Below, one piece after another: positions 24,901 through 36,500 of a DNA stretch of 64,000 nucleotides. The notes beneath the pieces are model-generated. The model saw only the letters and a program-made list of their open reading frames with translations, did no database searches and was not told the origin of the DNA. The translations under genes were made by a program, and so were the position numbers. Position 1 is the stretch's first letter. Each line of letters starts with the position of its first letter. Source of the stretch: Chimonanthus salicifolius (taxonomy: Eukaryota; Streptophyta; Magnoliopsida; Laurales; Calycanthaceae); contig CM023535.1 in assembly GCA_013350335.1 (NCBI GenBank), forward strand, positions 23,343,746 through 23,407,745. The letters are read 5' to 3'.

Positions 24901-25119
24901 TGATAATTCAGTGTTGGAATTATGTGTGCATGTTATATGTCAATGATTGTGTTTTTGTTGGGTAGACTTATGGTATATGTTTGAGTCCACATATTGAGAT
25001 CATATGTGACCTTTGGGCCTAACTGTTGATCGGCCAGTTAGAATTCTTGTGTTAGTTTAGTCTTTAAAAAAAAAAAATCAATCGCGTTTCGAGCCCACCT
25101 TTCAGGTCGGGACGTGACA
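21958..25119 (+). mobile_element. Solo LTR of a long-LTR retrotransposon, 3162 bp, GATTA target duplication
   Basis: Starts TGTAATATCCTAACCC and ends GGTCGGGACGTGACA, with GATTA at 21953-21957 and again at 25120-25124. Block A has one GATTA at 8429-8433 with continuous flanks, so insertion is proven by a filled/empty pair. There is no internal gag-pol frame, primer site or second LTR, hence a solo LTR left by recombination. The length and TGTAAT...TGACA ends fit chromovirus (Tekay/Del-like) LTRs. A cluster of CG-centred near-palindromes (core TTCGGACGGTC) occupies 23245-23570, and a donor-like AAGGTAACC is at about 22928. Confidence 0.9.
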
Positions 25120-25290
25120 GATTAAGTTTGAGATTTATTCCATCATTTTAAATCTTAATTTTAAAATTTAAAATTTTAATTGTCTAATGATTATATGTTA
25201 AATACAAAAGTAAAAACTACTTAGGTATATGTTTCGAAGAGATTATATTAATAATTTAAAAATAGTAAATGAAAGTACCTTTTACACGGG

Positions 25291-27036
25291 TGCTACTACA
25301 ATCTGATTGACCCTTAAGGGAGGAAAGGGGGGGGGGAGAAGGGGGAGGGTGAATAGGTCAATCCCAATTCGTTAATCCTTTTTTAATTTACTTGATTGAT
25401 AAATTTAAATGCAGTGAAAACAACAATCAAGAGTGTGTGTGTTAGCAAATGCGATTAAACAATCAACAAGAAATTGACTCCAACACCACAAATAAAAGGG
25501 CACAAGATATATAGCGGTTCGGTTCGCCAACCTACATCAACTGTTAGGACTCGCTCAACCTTGAGGTATCTCTAAATTCACTATGTGGGGACTTACACCC
25601 TCGCTCAACCTTGAGGTATCTCTAAATTCACTATGTGGGGACTTACACCCTCACAATTAGAGTAGGAATTCCACCTCACTCAATTGGCTGGGAATTAAAC
25701 CCACCTCTATGCCAGAGACGACGCTCTAGAATTTTTTTATAATGGTTCTGGAGTACCTCTCCTTAATCCACTTTCGGGTTATAGGTTTTAAAAAAGAAAA
25801 TTCAAACTAAGAAGCACTTGCCTTAAAGATCTTTCTCGTTGATGTCTGCTTTTTCAAGATCACACCCAAGTTGTGCCGACACTTCTTCTTGCAGTCGTCA
25901 TGTAGCAATTACAATCTTGTGGGCAATAAGGAAACTTGGCATAACCAAAGCTTTCTTAGTTTATAACTCTCTCACTTGCAAACTCAATCCGAAGATTGGT
26001 TGTTTATGATCTTTCCCTCCTCCTCTCTTTCTCACTTGTAAACACAATCCAAAGATTGATTGTTTATGATCTTTGTCTCAAGAGTGTTGATCGTTCCTTA
26101 GACTGTTTAACTATTTTAAGGTCAAGGAAGATGGTAAAATGATCACCCAATACTTATATTTATAGAGAAGTTTTAACGGTCATATTGATTGTCCAGGACC
26201 AACAGGTCGGTGTTCGTATTTATTACCGTTCAACTACTAGACTGTTGCGCATTATATGCATCTCCAACGGCATAATTACTTCTCGGTCGACATGTCGGTG
26301 TCGTCGATGGATCGACAGTCATGGCACCGATGGGTCGGTCCATATGAGAGGCTCGTTCTGGTACAAAGCATGCTTGAAAGTAGTTTCCACTTTAGAAACT
26401 TGTTACCCAGAATGACATGTCGCCCTTCGCCGAGGGGTCGGTCCTGTTACTTTTGATCGATCTTGATGTACTGAGATGTCTGTTTTATCGAGAGCCCTTA
26501 TAAGTTCCTAGTCCAGAACTTATAAGTTTTATACCGATGAGTCGTTGGCCATGAGGGGTCGTTCAAGTTCATCACCGAGAGGTTGGTGCATACGAGACTC
26601 TCGGTCAGAGGCATTTCCAGAATGACAGTTCGAAGTTCCAAGACCAATGTCAATCTGGCAGACCAGTCTTTGACCACGATGGGTCGATCCTGACTACACC
26701 GAGGGGTCGGTGAGATAAACTAGCTGTGCTGACAATGAACATCATTCATGTTGCCAAGTTCACTTTTAACTCATTGTTCAGCTTCCTCTCTATGCATGTT
26801 ATGTTCATTACAAGAATATGCAACAAAGCCTATTAGTCCTCTCTCAGGTGTGGGTTCCACCTAGGGTCATTTATGGCCATATACTTGTTCTTGTGATTGC
26901 CATGATGATGATCTCTAAGCTTGGTGGAGCATGATATTATTCCTCGATTATCTTGAGTCTTCAAGCTTTTGGCAAGTGCTTCAACCTGAGTCATGTAATT
27001 GACAAACAGGGACTTGGTCAAGCCGAGGCACTAACA
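25291..27036 (-). mobile_element. Sirevirus-type Copia 3' LTR, antisense (block A')
   Basis: Paralogue of the LTR at 8600-10259, about 1.75 kb, with the same TGTTAG start (27036) and TAGCA end (25291, minus strand) and the adjoining purine tract (complement of TCTCCCCTTTTGTC). It carries a private 50-bp tandem duplication (25551-25650) and a G-rich expansion near 25320-25350. Confidence 0.72.
25551..25650. repeat. Private 50-bp tandem duplication in block A' LTR
   Basis: Two adjacent identical 50-bp units beginning TCGCTCAACC at 25551 and 25601. Block A has a single unit at the corresponding site, so this arose after the segmental duplication. Confidence 0.9.
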
Positions 27037-27136
27037 ATCTCCCCTTTTGTCAATTACATGACAAAACCTAGAAGCTAACCCAATTACATGACCACCATTT
27101 ATTACAATACATTTGAATACAAATCATTACATCAAT

Positions 27137-27183
<47 letters not shown>

Positions 27184-30100
27184 ATGCATAACAAGATTAT
27201 GGTCTTCATATTCTTGCTCAGCTTGCTTCATTTTCATTTTTATGTTTAAGCATAAAAGCAAGTAAACACTAGACAATCATTAGATGTGTTAGTCCAAACC
27301 ATAAACATCCATGGACTAAATAAGATTTTCTTCTCCCAATCTTTAACGGATTGCTAGACTCCCCCAATCTCCTTGAGTTGGATCTTCCACCAATTATTCT
27401 CCTAATTGAATTTTATGTGCTTCATATCTTCAAATTTCTACTATTTTATTCTCCATTTTGTCATTCAATTGACAAAAGGTTAGTAGGCAAGCATCAAAAT
27501 CAAGCACTCCCCTATGCTTCTTCTATTAGTGTTTTAACTGAGATCGAATCTCACACATGCTTCACCGCATGGATTAGTGCACACTTTTCGTGCATCAAGC
27601 TTCTGGGTTAAGCTAATATTCCTAGCTTCTTCTGGTTTTTCTCTCCATTCTCTAAGCTAGTTTTCTTAACTTGTTCTTTTCATCTCTCCCACAAACTTAG
27701 CTGCCCCCTAAGTTAATTTTTCTCCAAGCTTTCACACTTGCATTCTCCTTTCTCCACAAGCTATCATGATCAGTGACAACAGCTAATTAGCACATATTTT
27801 GTGCTCCCCCATACTCTAAGGTTATGTGTAGCATCATAGCTCGAATCCTTATCTCCCTATCATGCCAATATAAAATCAACTCATTCAAACATGTATGTTA
27901 GTATATCATACACATGAGATAAATGACATACATACACACCAATACACATATCACACTAAAGCAAACCATATCATTGCATTGGACATAATGTGCATTGAGT
28001 ACATATGGTGTTTGCTAAGGGGGGTAATATGGGTGCTTAGACAAAATACCAAAAGTATAGTTTTTCTAAAAACTATCCCAAGTAGAGCCATCCTGACGGG
28101 GTTACTGGAGAAGTGGGAGATGGCTTGTCTGGAACTTGGTCAGAGAAGGAGGTAGCAGCAACAAGATCCTAGACTGTCATCCTCAACCTATCTAGGGGTC
28201 TTTCAGGGCAGTCAATCCTCATTTCCAGTCTGAAGACCTTATTGTTCAGACTTTCATTCACTTGATGAGGGTATTCATATCTCTTTCTTCATCAGAATGT
28301 CTCCAAAGGTTATCAGACTAACGACTATCCTCCTCACTGGTGTCGTCAGAAATATCAACATGGTCTTCATGACCAGTTTGACGACTAAGTTCTTCTTCTG
28401 CTTCTTCTTTCCTTCATTCTCATTGATTTTTTACGAAGATGACACTTTTGTCAACAATGGGTCTTATTTCATTTTGTTTGGGTTTCCTATTCTTCTTGAA
28501 CATACTGTGGGATTTTCAGAGCTCGACCCAAGGCAGAAGCGAGAGACTGACATTTTGGTCATTTTGGCCCATCGACTAATACAAATGGATTCTCCTCATT
28601 CTACATAGTACATAGGACGTGTCTGAGATGCCGTCTTCCTGGGCATGGTTTTTCTTGGAGGAGATCCTCAAACACTGGTTCGAAGAAGTATAAGATGAAA
28701 CCTGAGCTTTACTCGATTTACGAAAATCACAAAAATGGTGATTTTCAGGCTTCTAGAGGCTTGAGGAATGAAAGCCCCATGTTTCTCTGGCAGGAAATCG
28801 CCTCGAGAGGTCCTATCGACTGGTCTATGGCACTGGAGGAGAAGGGGGGACAACAAACCTTCGCGGGATGGGAGAACAAATTTGAAAGTGTTGTCGCTTT
28901 CGCAGAAAGGGACCCCATTTTATTTAAACTTTTTGTCTCACCGATATGTCGGTTCCACCGATAGGTCGACTTTTTCCCCCTTTTACAACAGTGCTTAGAT
29001 TCAGCGCAGTAACGACATGTTTGTCACTCCGACAATCTATTCACCGACATGTTGACAATACTGAGAGACACAGATTGCAGAGCAATTATCCTTGATTTGT
29101 GCAACTTGATGAAGATCCTAATTTAAGCACGCAAACACACATTCATGCACAAATATACCAAACACAATTTCATCCAATCGTGCACACACACAGCAATTCT
29201 CATTCAAAAGATTATATTTTTCAAAAACAGTTTGAATAGAATGTATGGCTTTCCAAGTAGAATATATACTATAGGTAGGAAGAGTACATTCTATTATATA
29301 ATGCAAAGTTACGAAATTAAAGTAAAATTACGGAAAGTTGTGCTTTATCTATTCAAACTAAGTTAAATGATGTCCTCATTTTTTATCTGTTAATGTTATT
29401 TTTAAAGTTTTTGATGTTATAAGTTTGAGAGAAATTTAGGCAAAATTAGCTTTTATTTATAGACAGATTTCTAAAGTACTTTCAAGAAAACGTATGAGTT
29501 GGGTAAAAGACTTTGAAAATTAAGAGCATGAGTCAATTCTTCACTTGCTGGGAAGAAGGCAGTGTCACTAATCCATATAGACTGCAGTTGGCCACTTTGA
29601 ATTGGAAGAACATAGAAGTGCAGGAATCATGTGGAAATGGCTACGAAGTTCACACTCATGTGGGCCTCGGAGCCTCACAGTGATTGGGACTACAGTTAGG
29701 TGAGTTAGATCAAGTTTTCAAATATGGATTGTCAATCTAAGTGACTCGGTAGTATCAGGAACCAAAGCTCAAAATTCTGCAGTCATCCGCTATTTATGGC
29801 TTTTGGGAACTGTGTACATTTGGAGTTTTATCCAACGTCATTGTAATCGGAGAGAAGTGGAGGTCTTGAAGTTTTCTATCATTAAAAAAATAGTAGGTTA
29901 GATCGATATTTTAATTTTTCATTAGGACTTAGATCACTCGTAGGATTGCCTCAATCAAGTAGCTCAGAGTTAGCAAAGGGGCCCTGTTCAATTTTATACC
30001 AATTTTCTTATTAAATCTATATAGATTTATTCTTATAAAAATGTAAAAATTACTTAAAATTATATAATCATTAAATCAATGCATAAATAATTGTGAAGTC

Positions 30101-30559
30101 TCTATAAAATTAACAAAATAAATATAATTATAAGTAATACGCTATCCATAATTTTATAATAACCATTCAAAATAAATAATATATAACTTACGGTTATACT
30201 CATTCCATTAATCTTCATTTGCATAACCATGGGAAAGCCATTTTCAGGTTCGAAAATAAAAAATTGAAGCTCTCAATTATGAAGAAATTCAGTGCCTGTC
30301 CTCTTTTGATTCTCTTTTCCTTCCATTTGGCAATTTTTTCCCTCTTCGGAAAGTCCTGTTTGAATGATATACTTATCTTTTTCATCCATTTGGCAATTTT
30401 TTCCCTCTTCAAAAAGTCCTGTGTGAAGGAAAACACTTAATTTCTGTGTCAGTTTTTTAATCTCCTTTCATCGTAAATGATTTTCAAAGTAGGGAACTTT
30501 CCATTTTTTCAAAGAATTCACACTCCTTTGTTATGAAAATCATATAGACGGTTAGAGCT
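27037..30559 (-). mobile_element. Sirevirus internal remnant and unassigned spacer
   Basis: Up to about 28050 this reads on the minus strand as Sirevirus post-pol sequence with repeated purine tracts (complements of ACTCCCCTATG and GCTCCCCCATAC). From about 28050 to 29060 there are open frames without recognisable domains and a further block of CG-centred near-palindromes (about 28940-29060). From 29100 to 30559 I see only AT-rich DNA with a 63-bp tandem repeat (about 30322-30425). No gene is supported. Confidence 0.4.
27140..27179. repeat. (TA)n microsatellite, about 20 units
   Basis: An uninterrupted TA run of about 40 bp. The matching site in block A (near 10365) is only a few units long, so the array expanded after duplication. 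Confidence 0.9.
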
Positions 30560-30909
30560 TGTTGCAAGCAAGTCCCACATTAAAAACAAGTTCCACATTA
30601 AAAGTGTAGATGGAGATCTAAGGATTTATGAAGGACTTGTGTCACTCCACCTAATAGTCTAATATTTTGAATTGGATATTCAGATCCTTAACAAGTGATA
30701 TCAGAGTCACGTCTCAGACTACTTCACATTGATTCATGAGATCCCCTACGCGAACGAGATGACTGACCTCATTTAAGAGAGGATTGTTGGGCTTAGCTGT
30801 GAACGAGTCCTAAATTAGAAGTGTAGAGAGAGATTTAAGAATTTATAAAAGACTTTGATCACTCACCTAATATACTAGTCTTTTAGTATGGATATCCATG
30901 TTCTTAACA
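30560..30909 (+). mobile_element. Degenerate TRIM (terminal-repeat retrotransposon in miniature)
   Basis: Two diverged direct repeats, 30560-30693 and 30785-30909, both start TGTTG and end TTAACA. They share the order AGT(G)TAGA, GATTTATGA/GAATTTATAA, CACTC.ACCTAATA. Directly after the first repeat is GATATCAGAGTCACG, a decayed version of the TGGTATCAGAGC initiator-Met tRNA primer site, and a purine run precedes the second. Total length about 350 bp with no coding capacity. The target duplication is no longer clear. Confidence 0.6.
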
Positions 30910-33550
30910 TAGACTATTTACAAATTTTGTACCGATCAAAATGCGGAAGTGCGAATCTACAAGAAAACCTCCAAATTGTAGAATTGGAGTGCAAGAATGA
31001 AAACTAAGTTAGGGATGGTTCGTTTGAATATGAGAGAATTTTTTTCGAAAGATTGAACATTTTTAATAAGTAGAGAAAGATTATTTGTTCTACAGAGACG
31101 GTAGAAATCTCTCTCAAGTGAAGAAAAAGTGTGTTATAGTATTGTTTATTAAAAAATTGCTAAAAGAATCACTCAAGGAGAATCTCTTACTTCCTTGGAG
31201 GCTAAGTTTGGATGAGAAGAAAGTAGAGAAATGCAGGAAATTCCTCTCTTTCCCCTATTTGGTATTTACTAATTAAGATTCTCTTTTTTTCTTTAGTCTA
31301 AATTTAGTTTTCCTGGAGAGGGTGGAAAAATAAGACTTCCTTGCTCCTTTTCTTATTTTCTCCTCATATCTTTTCTCTTGAAATTACTAAACACAATAAA
31401 AAAGAATCCCTCAACAGGAGAATCCTCTACTTAAGAGAATCCCTTAGATAAAGAGAATCTCCTAATAACTTTCCCTTCATCTAAATACAACCCTCCTTTC
31501 TTCTGATTCAAATCGACTCTACTTTTCCTTCTCTTCTAATCCAGAGTCTTCGCATAGTTAGTGGTTTAAGATAAGGCCCCATGAAAAGACACTTACATAG
31601 AGTAGAAATTTTGGGCTTTCCCAATCTCCAACTTGTGGTTATTCTAACCTCAATTCAATCTCTTAAAATCCCAAATTATGTATGTTTATAAGGAGAAGGA
31701 AGAATGTCTTACCTGCACCTGTGGAAGTTTCAAGAACAACGAGATAAATGAATCGTAGTATGACTCATTTTTTGTTATATCAATTAGCAGAGTTGTTTGA
31801 CATTTTCTAGCTGATGGGAAATAAATAGTATAGAAAATGAAATTCTTCTCTTTTCTTTCATAAAATAAGATCTCTTAAACAATATCAACAAAAATAAATT
31901 CTTTTTCTTCCAAGGAATGCACTTTCTATAGTGAGACCATAAAATTAATGAATAAAAGAATAGAAGTTTTCCTTACTCATACAATGTTTTTTTTTTCATC
32001 GTTTCTAATGAAAATAAAGGTTTTAATGTAAACAAGAAAAACATCAGGTTTCAACAAGCATGTTAGGAGGAAACGTCTTTCTTACCTCACAGAAACAGTA
32101 ATAACGAACAAAGTAGAAAACAAAAAAAAAGAAAAAGAAAATCAACACCACAACATAGAGATTTATGTGGTTCTCTTTCGATACATCTATGGACTCAACA
32201 TTGATCCACTATCAAAGTCGAAGAAGAGTCGGTTGTGGCTCTTGGTTACCGATTTCACTCATAACTCTATCTCTCTATCTCTCAAAAAAGAACATTATAT
32301 ACTATCCTAATTATGATTTACACAATGTGTAATATAAAATTATAAAATTACCCTCCAATTAAAAATTCATGTTGAGGGCTCCTCAGCAGTGCCCGCAGAC
32401 AAGGGGACACTTCCCCCTTTTGTCCCCCTATGAGCTCATAGCGGAACTCAACCTATGACCTAGTCGACAGTACATCTCTGATGATCAGACTCCAAAGATC
32501 CTAACAAAGCCAATACGTCGCTAAATTTCACAAAGCTTCCCGATAACGAGCTAACTTTAGTCAAGTCCAAACTCTTTTTTTTCAGAATTATTTTTCTAAA
32601 GGAATCAAACAAACAACCTTTAAGTAAAATGGGAATAGCCATTTTGATGGATAAGAGTTCTTGACTCTAAATTGGTAAAATAGTATATTTTAGAAAGAAG
32701 ATAAAAATGTGGATATAAACAAATTAAATTTAGGTCAAATTCATAATAATCTTCTTTCTTTGTTAGCTTGATCTTTTAGAGACTGTTTTTCTTTTTTTCC
32801 AACTAATGCAAAATGAAGAGTATGGAAAATGAGACTTCTCCATTCTTCTGTGGAATGGAAGATCCCTACTACAAATACAAAATGGGACATTTTCCTCCGC
32901 TTCTAAAAAATCCATTCTCATAAAATAAAATAAAAAAACTACTGAAAGTACCATGTATCTTATTTTGAGACAAAGTTATCATATGACACAACTTCATAGT
33001 CCCACAATTAAAGAAAAGTTTCCCATTGAAAAGACTAGCTTGGGCGCTCAACCTTGTTTTTAAAGATCAAGTTGAATTCAGGCCTAAACTTTCAAGTATG
33101 GAGTATTGCCTCGATGGGCTGTGAATCAAATATTTTAACAAGCAGCTATTAAAGACCTAACCTAGTCAAATACAGCAATGAAATCCCCAACAAGCTGCAG
33201 TTCTTGTTTGCACTTTGCATTAAAGTCTCTGGAAATGGATGTAACGACATTGACATCTAACCTTTGCATCCTTCCTATAACATTAAAAGGAAAATTTCAA
33301 GATAATGAATAAAAAAATTATCAAAAATGCGTCAATGATGATAAATTTTGAAACACATTGGGCCGTAAGGCCTGATCCTAAACCAGAAATAGCATCAGTC
33401 CAGCCTTCAGAACTTGCCTGCAATCCGGCAGCATAAGCCACAACATTTGGGACAGATACGTTAGAAAATATGAGAGACAATAATATCAATATAATATTTC
33501 TCTGTTTATTATTCTACAGAATAAGATTCAAATATAAAAAGTAAACTCAC
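30910..33550. other. AT-rich spacer downstream of chitinase copy 3
   Basis: No gene recognised. Around 32040-32400 there is faint resemblance to Copia LTR interior sequence (a GTGGTTC-containing stretch), too decayed to delimit. The remainder is frequent homopolymer and stop-rich DNA. Confidence 0.4.
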
Positions 33551-36500
33551 CTAACAAGAAATGTTGGGCCCTGGATCCACATGAAAATCTTCACAAAATC
33601 GACGGTAGTATTTCACTCGGCTCGCAATTTCTTTAGGTTTGCGTCCACCGCATTCGCCACCATTGATGGCCCTAATGGTGGCCCCAAATCCACTGCCAGA
33701 TACTATAGCGCTGTGGCAATTGTTCATCCAAAACCAGAAGGCTGTCCTAAATGATATGAGAGGATCTTGGCCCACAATCTCAGGATTATTCAGACCATCA
33801 AATCCAATTGCCTGTCCTGCTGGCCCATAATTGTAGTTCCTGTTAGACAGTCGCATGAGCACAACATGTGGGTATCAGAGTTCAAAACAAATGGATCACA
33901 GGGTCTGGCCCATAATATCAAAATAAAATGGATCAAGTCTAACCATATTTTTTCCAAGTCTGCCCTCTAAACCTCCACTCCAACATTTTAAGCAAAGAAA
34001 TAAATTGATAAATAAAAGTTGCGGTTTGAAGTTATATGTGTGTTAGTCAAGCTAGGTCAATGTCTAGAATAGTCCTAGGGGGAGGTGAATAGGACTTATG
34101 TGGAATTTTAACTTTCTTTAAGATATTGTCAATTAATGATTGGCTTTTACAAATTAAACCAATTAATCCCCAATTAGATTAGCATGCAAGTTTAATTGTC
34201 TAATAATATAGCATACAACAAGAAGTCCACACAAGCAAGATGTGCAAGAGATAAGAGATAAAGCAAATGCACAAAGTAAAGAGAGGAGATGGAAAATTTA
34301 ATACAAAGATTTTACGTGGTTCGGCAACTTGCCTACATCCACGCCTCAAGTACACCATTTGAGGATTCCACTAACCTTCTCCTTCAAAGGTGGAGAAGAA
34401 ACTTATTACAACACTTGATCTCTTTCAAGGGTAGAGATCGAACCGGTACAACTTTTGATCTTCTTCAAGGGTGAAGATTGAACCTTTGACACACGAGAAC
34501 ACCTCTCTTGAAACACAAAGGAGAAGACACCCTTCTCACTTAGCAGGGTTACACCAACCCTTCTACAAATAACAAAATGATTGAAAGAATTTGTTTGTAG
34601 AAAAATACCAAGAACGCTTGCCTCTTGATACTTGAAGTAGCTTTGGTGCGTTCTTGAAGTTCTTCTTCTTCTTGGCTTCTTGTATTTGCTCCAATGATAC
34701 TCAACCAAGATGAAAATAAAGAGGTCTAGGGTAGATAATAGTTTTCCTATGAGTATATGACCCTAGAAAATCTTCTCAAGATCACATTAAACTTAGAGCA
34801 TAAGATGCTCAAAATTTGCCTACGAGTGCTTTGAATGTGAACAAGAGAAATTGAAATTCAAGAGCTTAGAATGATCTTCCTAAAGTTGTAGAATGCTCTA
34901 GAAGATGTTAGGACACTTGGTTTTTGCTATGGAAAAGTTTAAGCCTTGTTTCCTTAAGTTTGCCCTTCAAAAGAGTTCTCAATTTATAGAAAAACAAGTC
35001 CCAAACGGCTAGTTTGACTTTCGAACAGCTAGTTTGACTTTTGAACTGCTAGTTTGACTTTTCCAACGGCTAACTTGACTTTTCCAACGGCTAGTTTGAC
35101 TTTTGACTTTACAACAGCTGGTTTTAAATATCTTCACAAGATTGAATTGGGTGAACTTGGTCATTATGGAGAGCACTTTGAGTGCTCTATGCAATCAATT
35201 GGATTTAACTATATTTGAACAAATTCAAGATTGCAAGAGCAATACAAAGATGAAAACATTTGGCAAGCTTTAAGAGCTGCTCCATTTGGGCAAAACTAAC
35301 TTAGAAATCCAGTTAAGAGTCTACCAATTTTATCTATGGATTCTAATGTTTCTAGGTTAGTCCTCAGGTCCAATTTACCTATATTGGTTGGCATTTATTG
35401 AGTTTGTTCAGAATTGGTGTGTTGCCTTCCAATCTTCACGCCTTCTGGACTTCAAGCTTTATATGACTTTTTTGGTCTTCCAGAGACAAGGTATGGGCAC
35501 AAACTACTGGACTTATACAAATTACATCTCAAAGAATAAAGATACAATCAATTACAAATACAAGAGATATAAGACCCAAGATTCAACATGACACTCTTGC
35601 TTGCCTCTTGCCCTCTTTGAGAAAACTAGATGCTTCATTGTGAGAGTGCATTATAGGCTTTGGGCTTAGGAGTAAGATGTGGAAATCTGTCTTATAATTT
35701 TTGTATCAATAAAAGCATTAGTATCTTGCGTAATACTTTGTTGTTATCAAAATCTTATCTTTCAATCCATTAATAATGAGGGAGGATATGGCTGAAGTAA
35801 TATACAAGGACAGATTGTAGGTAGCCCATATGGATGTCCTCACAAAGTGTCCTTGCACAACATTCAGTTTATGTAATGACTTGGATATGTTTGTTGTCCA
35901 GATCATGGGACAACCATGTAGAGTAATCATTCCAATGTATCAGAAATCATTCCAATTTAGCAGAGAGAGTATGAAAATCATGAGTGAATCCAAACATAGA
36001 TTAACAAGATTAAGTTGGATACCTTGAGGTGATACATTCATATAGTTTTCATTCATTTAAACTGTGTGTACAAGTGAAGATCATTCTTAGAGAGAGTGGT
36101 GCTTAAGTAGTGAGATCCTTCATCAATAACAGTGAGCTAAACTTCCAAATCAATTCATAGGATAGAAAAAGACCATTCAAGCTACCATTAAATATTTCTG
36201 CAATGCCTATCAAAGATTAGGGCCAATGAAGAATGATAAGATATTCAGTTAATGTCATTCTTCAAACCATCAATAAAGATACAAGCATTTAGGCAAGGAT
36301 GATTAAAGCATTTATGAAGCAATCCAAGCATAGCAGATTCTAATTGATATGCTTAAGTTCAAAGAACATATAATTTAACAGAGGTCTAAATCAAGAGTAT
36401 TTAACACATTCCCTTAGCCTTGGGTACCCATTGGGTGGTTGAAGAATGTCTATGGGGTTCACTAGTGTCAAACAGTTGAACATATGGTTTTCTCTTTTTG

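Larger units (their letters stand above)
17209..27604 (+). repeat. Segmental duplication, copy A' (contains chitinase copy 2)
   Basis: The second copy of the 7-kb block, lengthened to 10.4 kb mainly by a 3.16-kb solo LTR at 21958-25119. Other copy-specific changes are a 50-bp tandem duplication at 25551-25650, a (TA)n run at about 27140-27179, and an 18-bp difference near 18012-18030. Beyond 27604 it continues into more Sirevirus internal sequence that copy A lacks. A' therefore retains the original right flank and A the original left flank, as expected of a tandem duplication with material at the joint. Confidence 0.93.

Noticed and set aside
28695..28964. 89-codon plus-strand frame with protein-like composition
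   Set aside because: No recognisable domain, opposite in sense to the Sirevirus remnant around it, and no splice or promoter context. It could be a gene fragment but I cannot support it.
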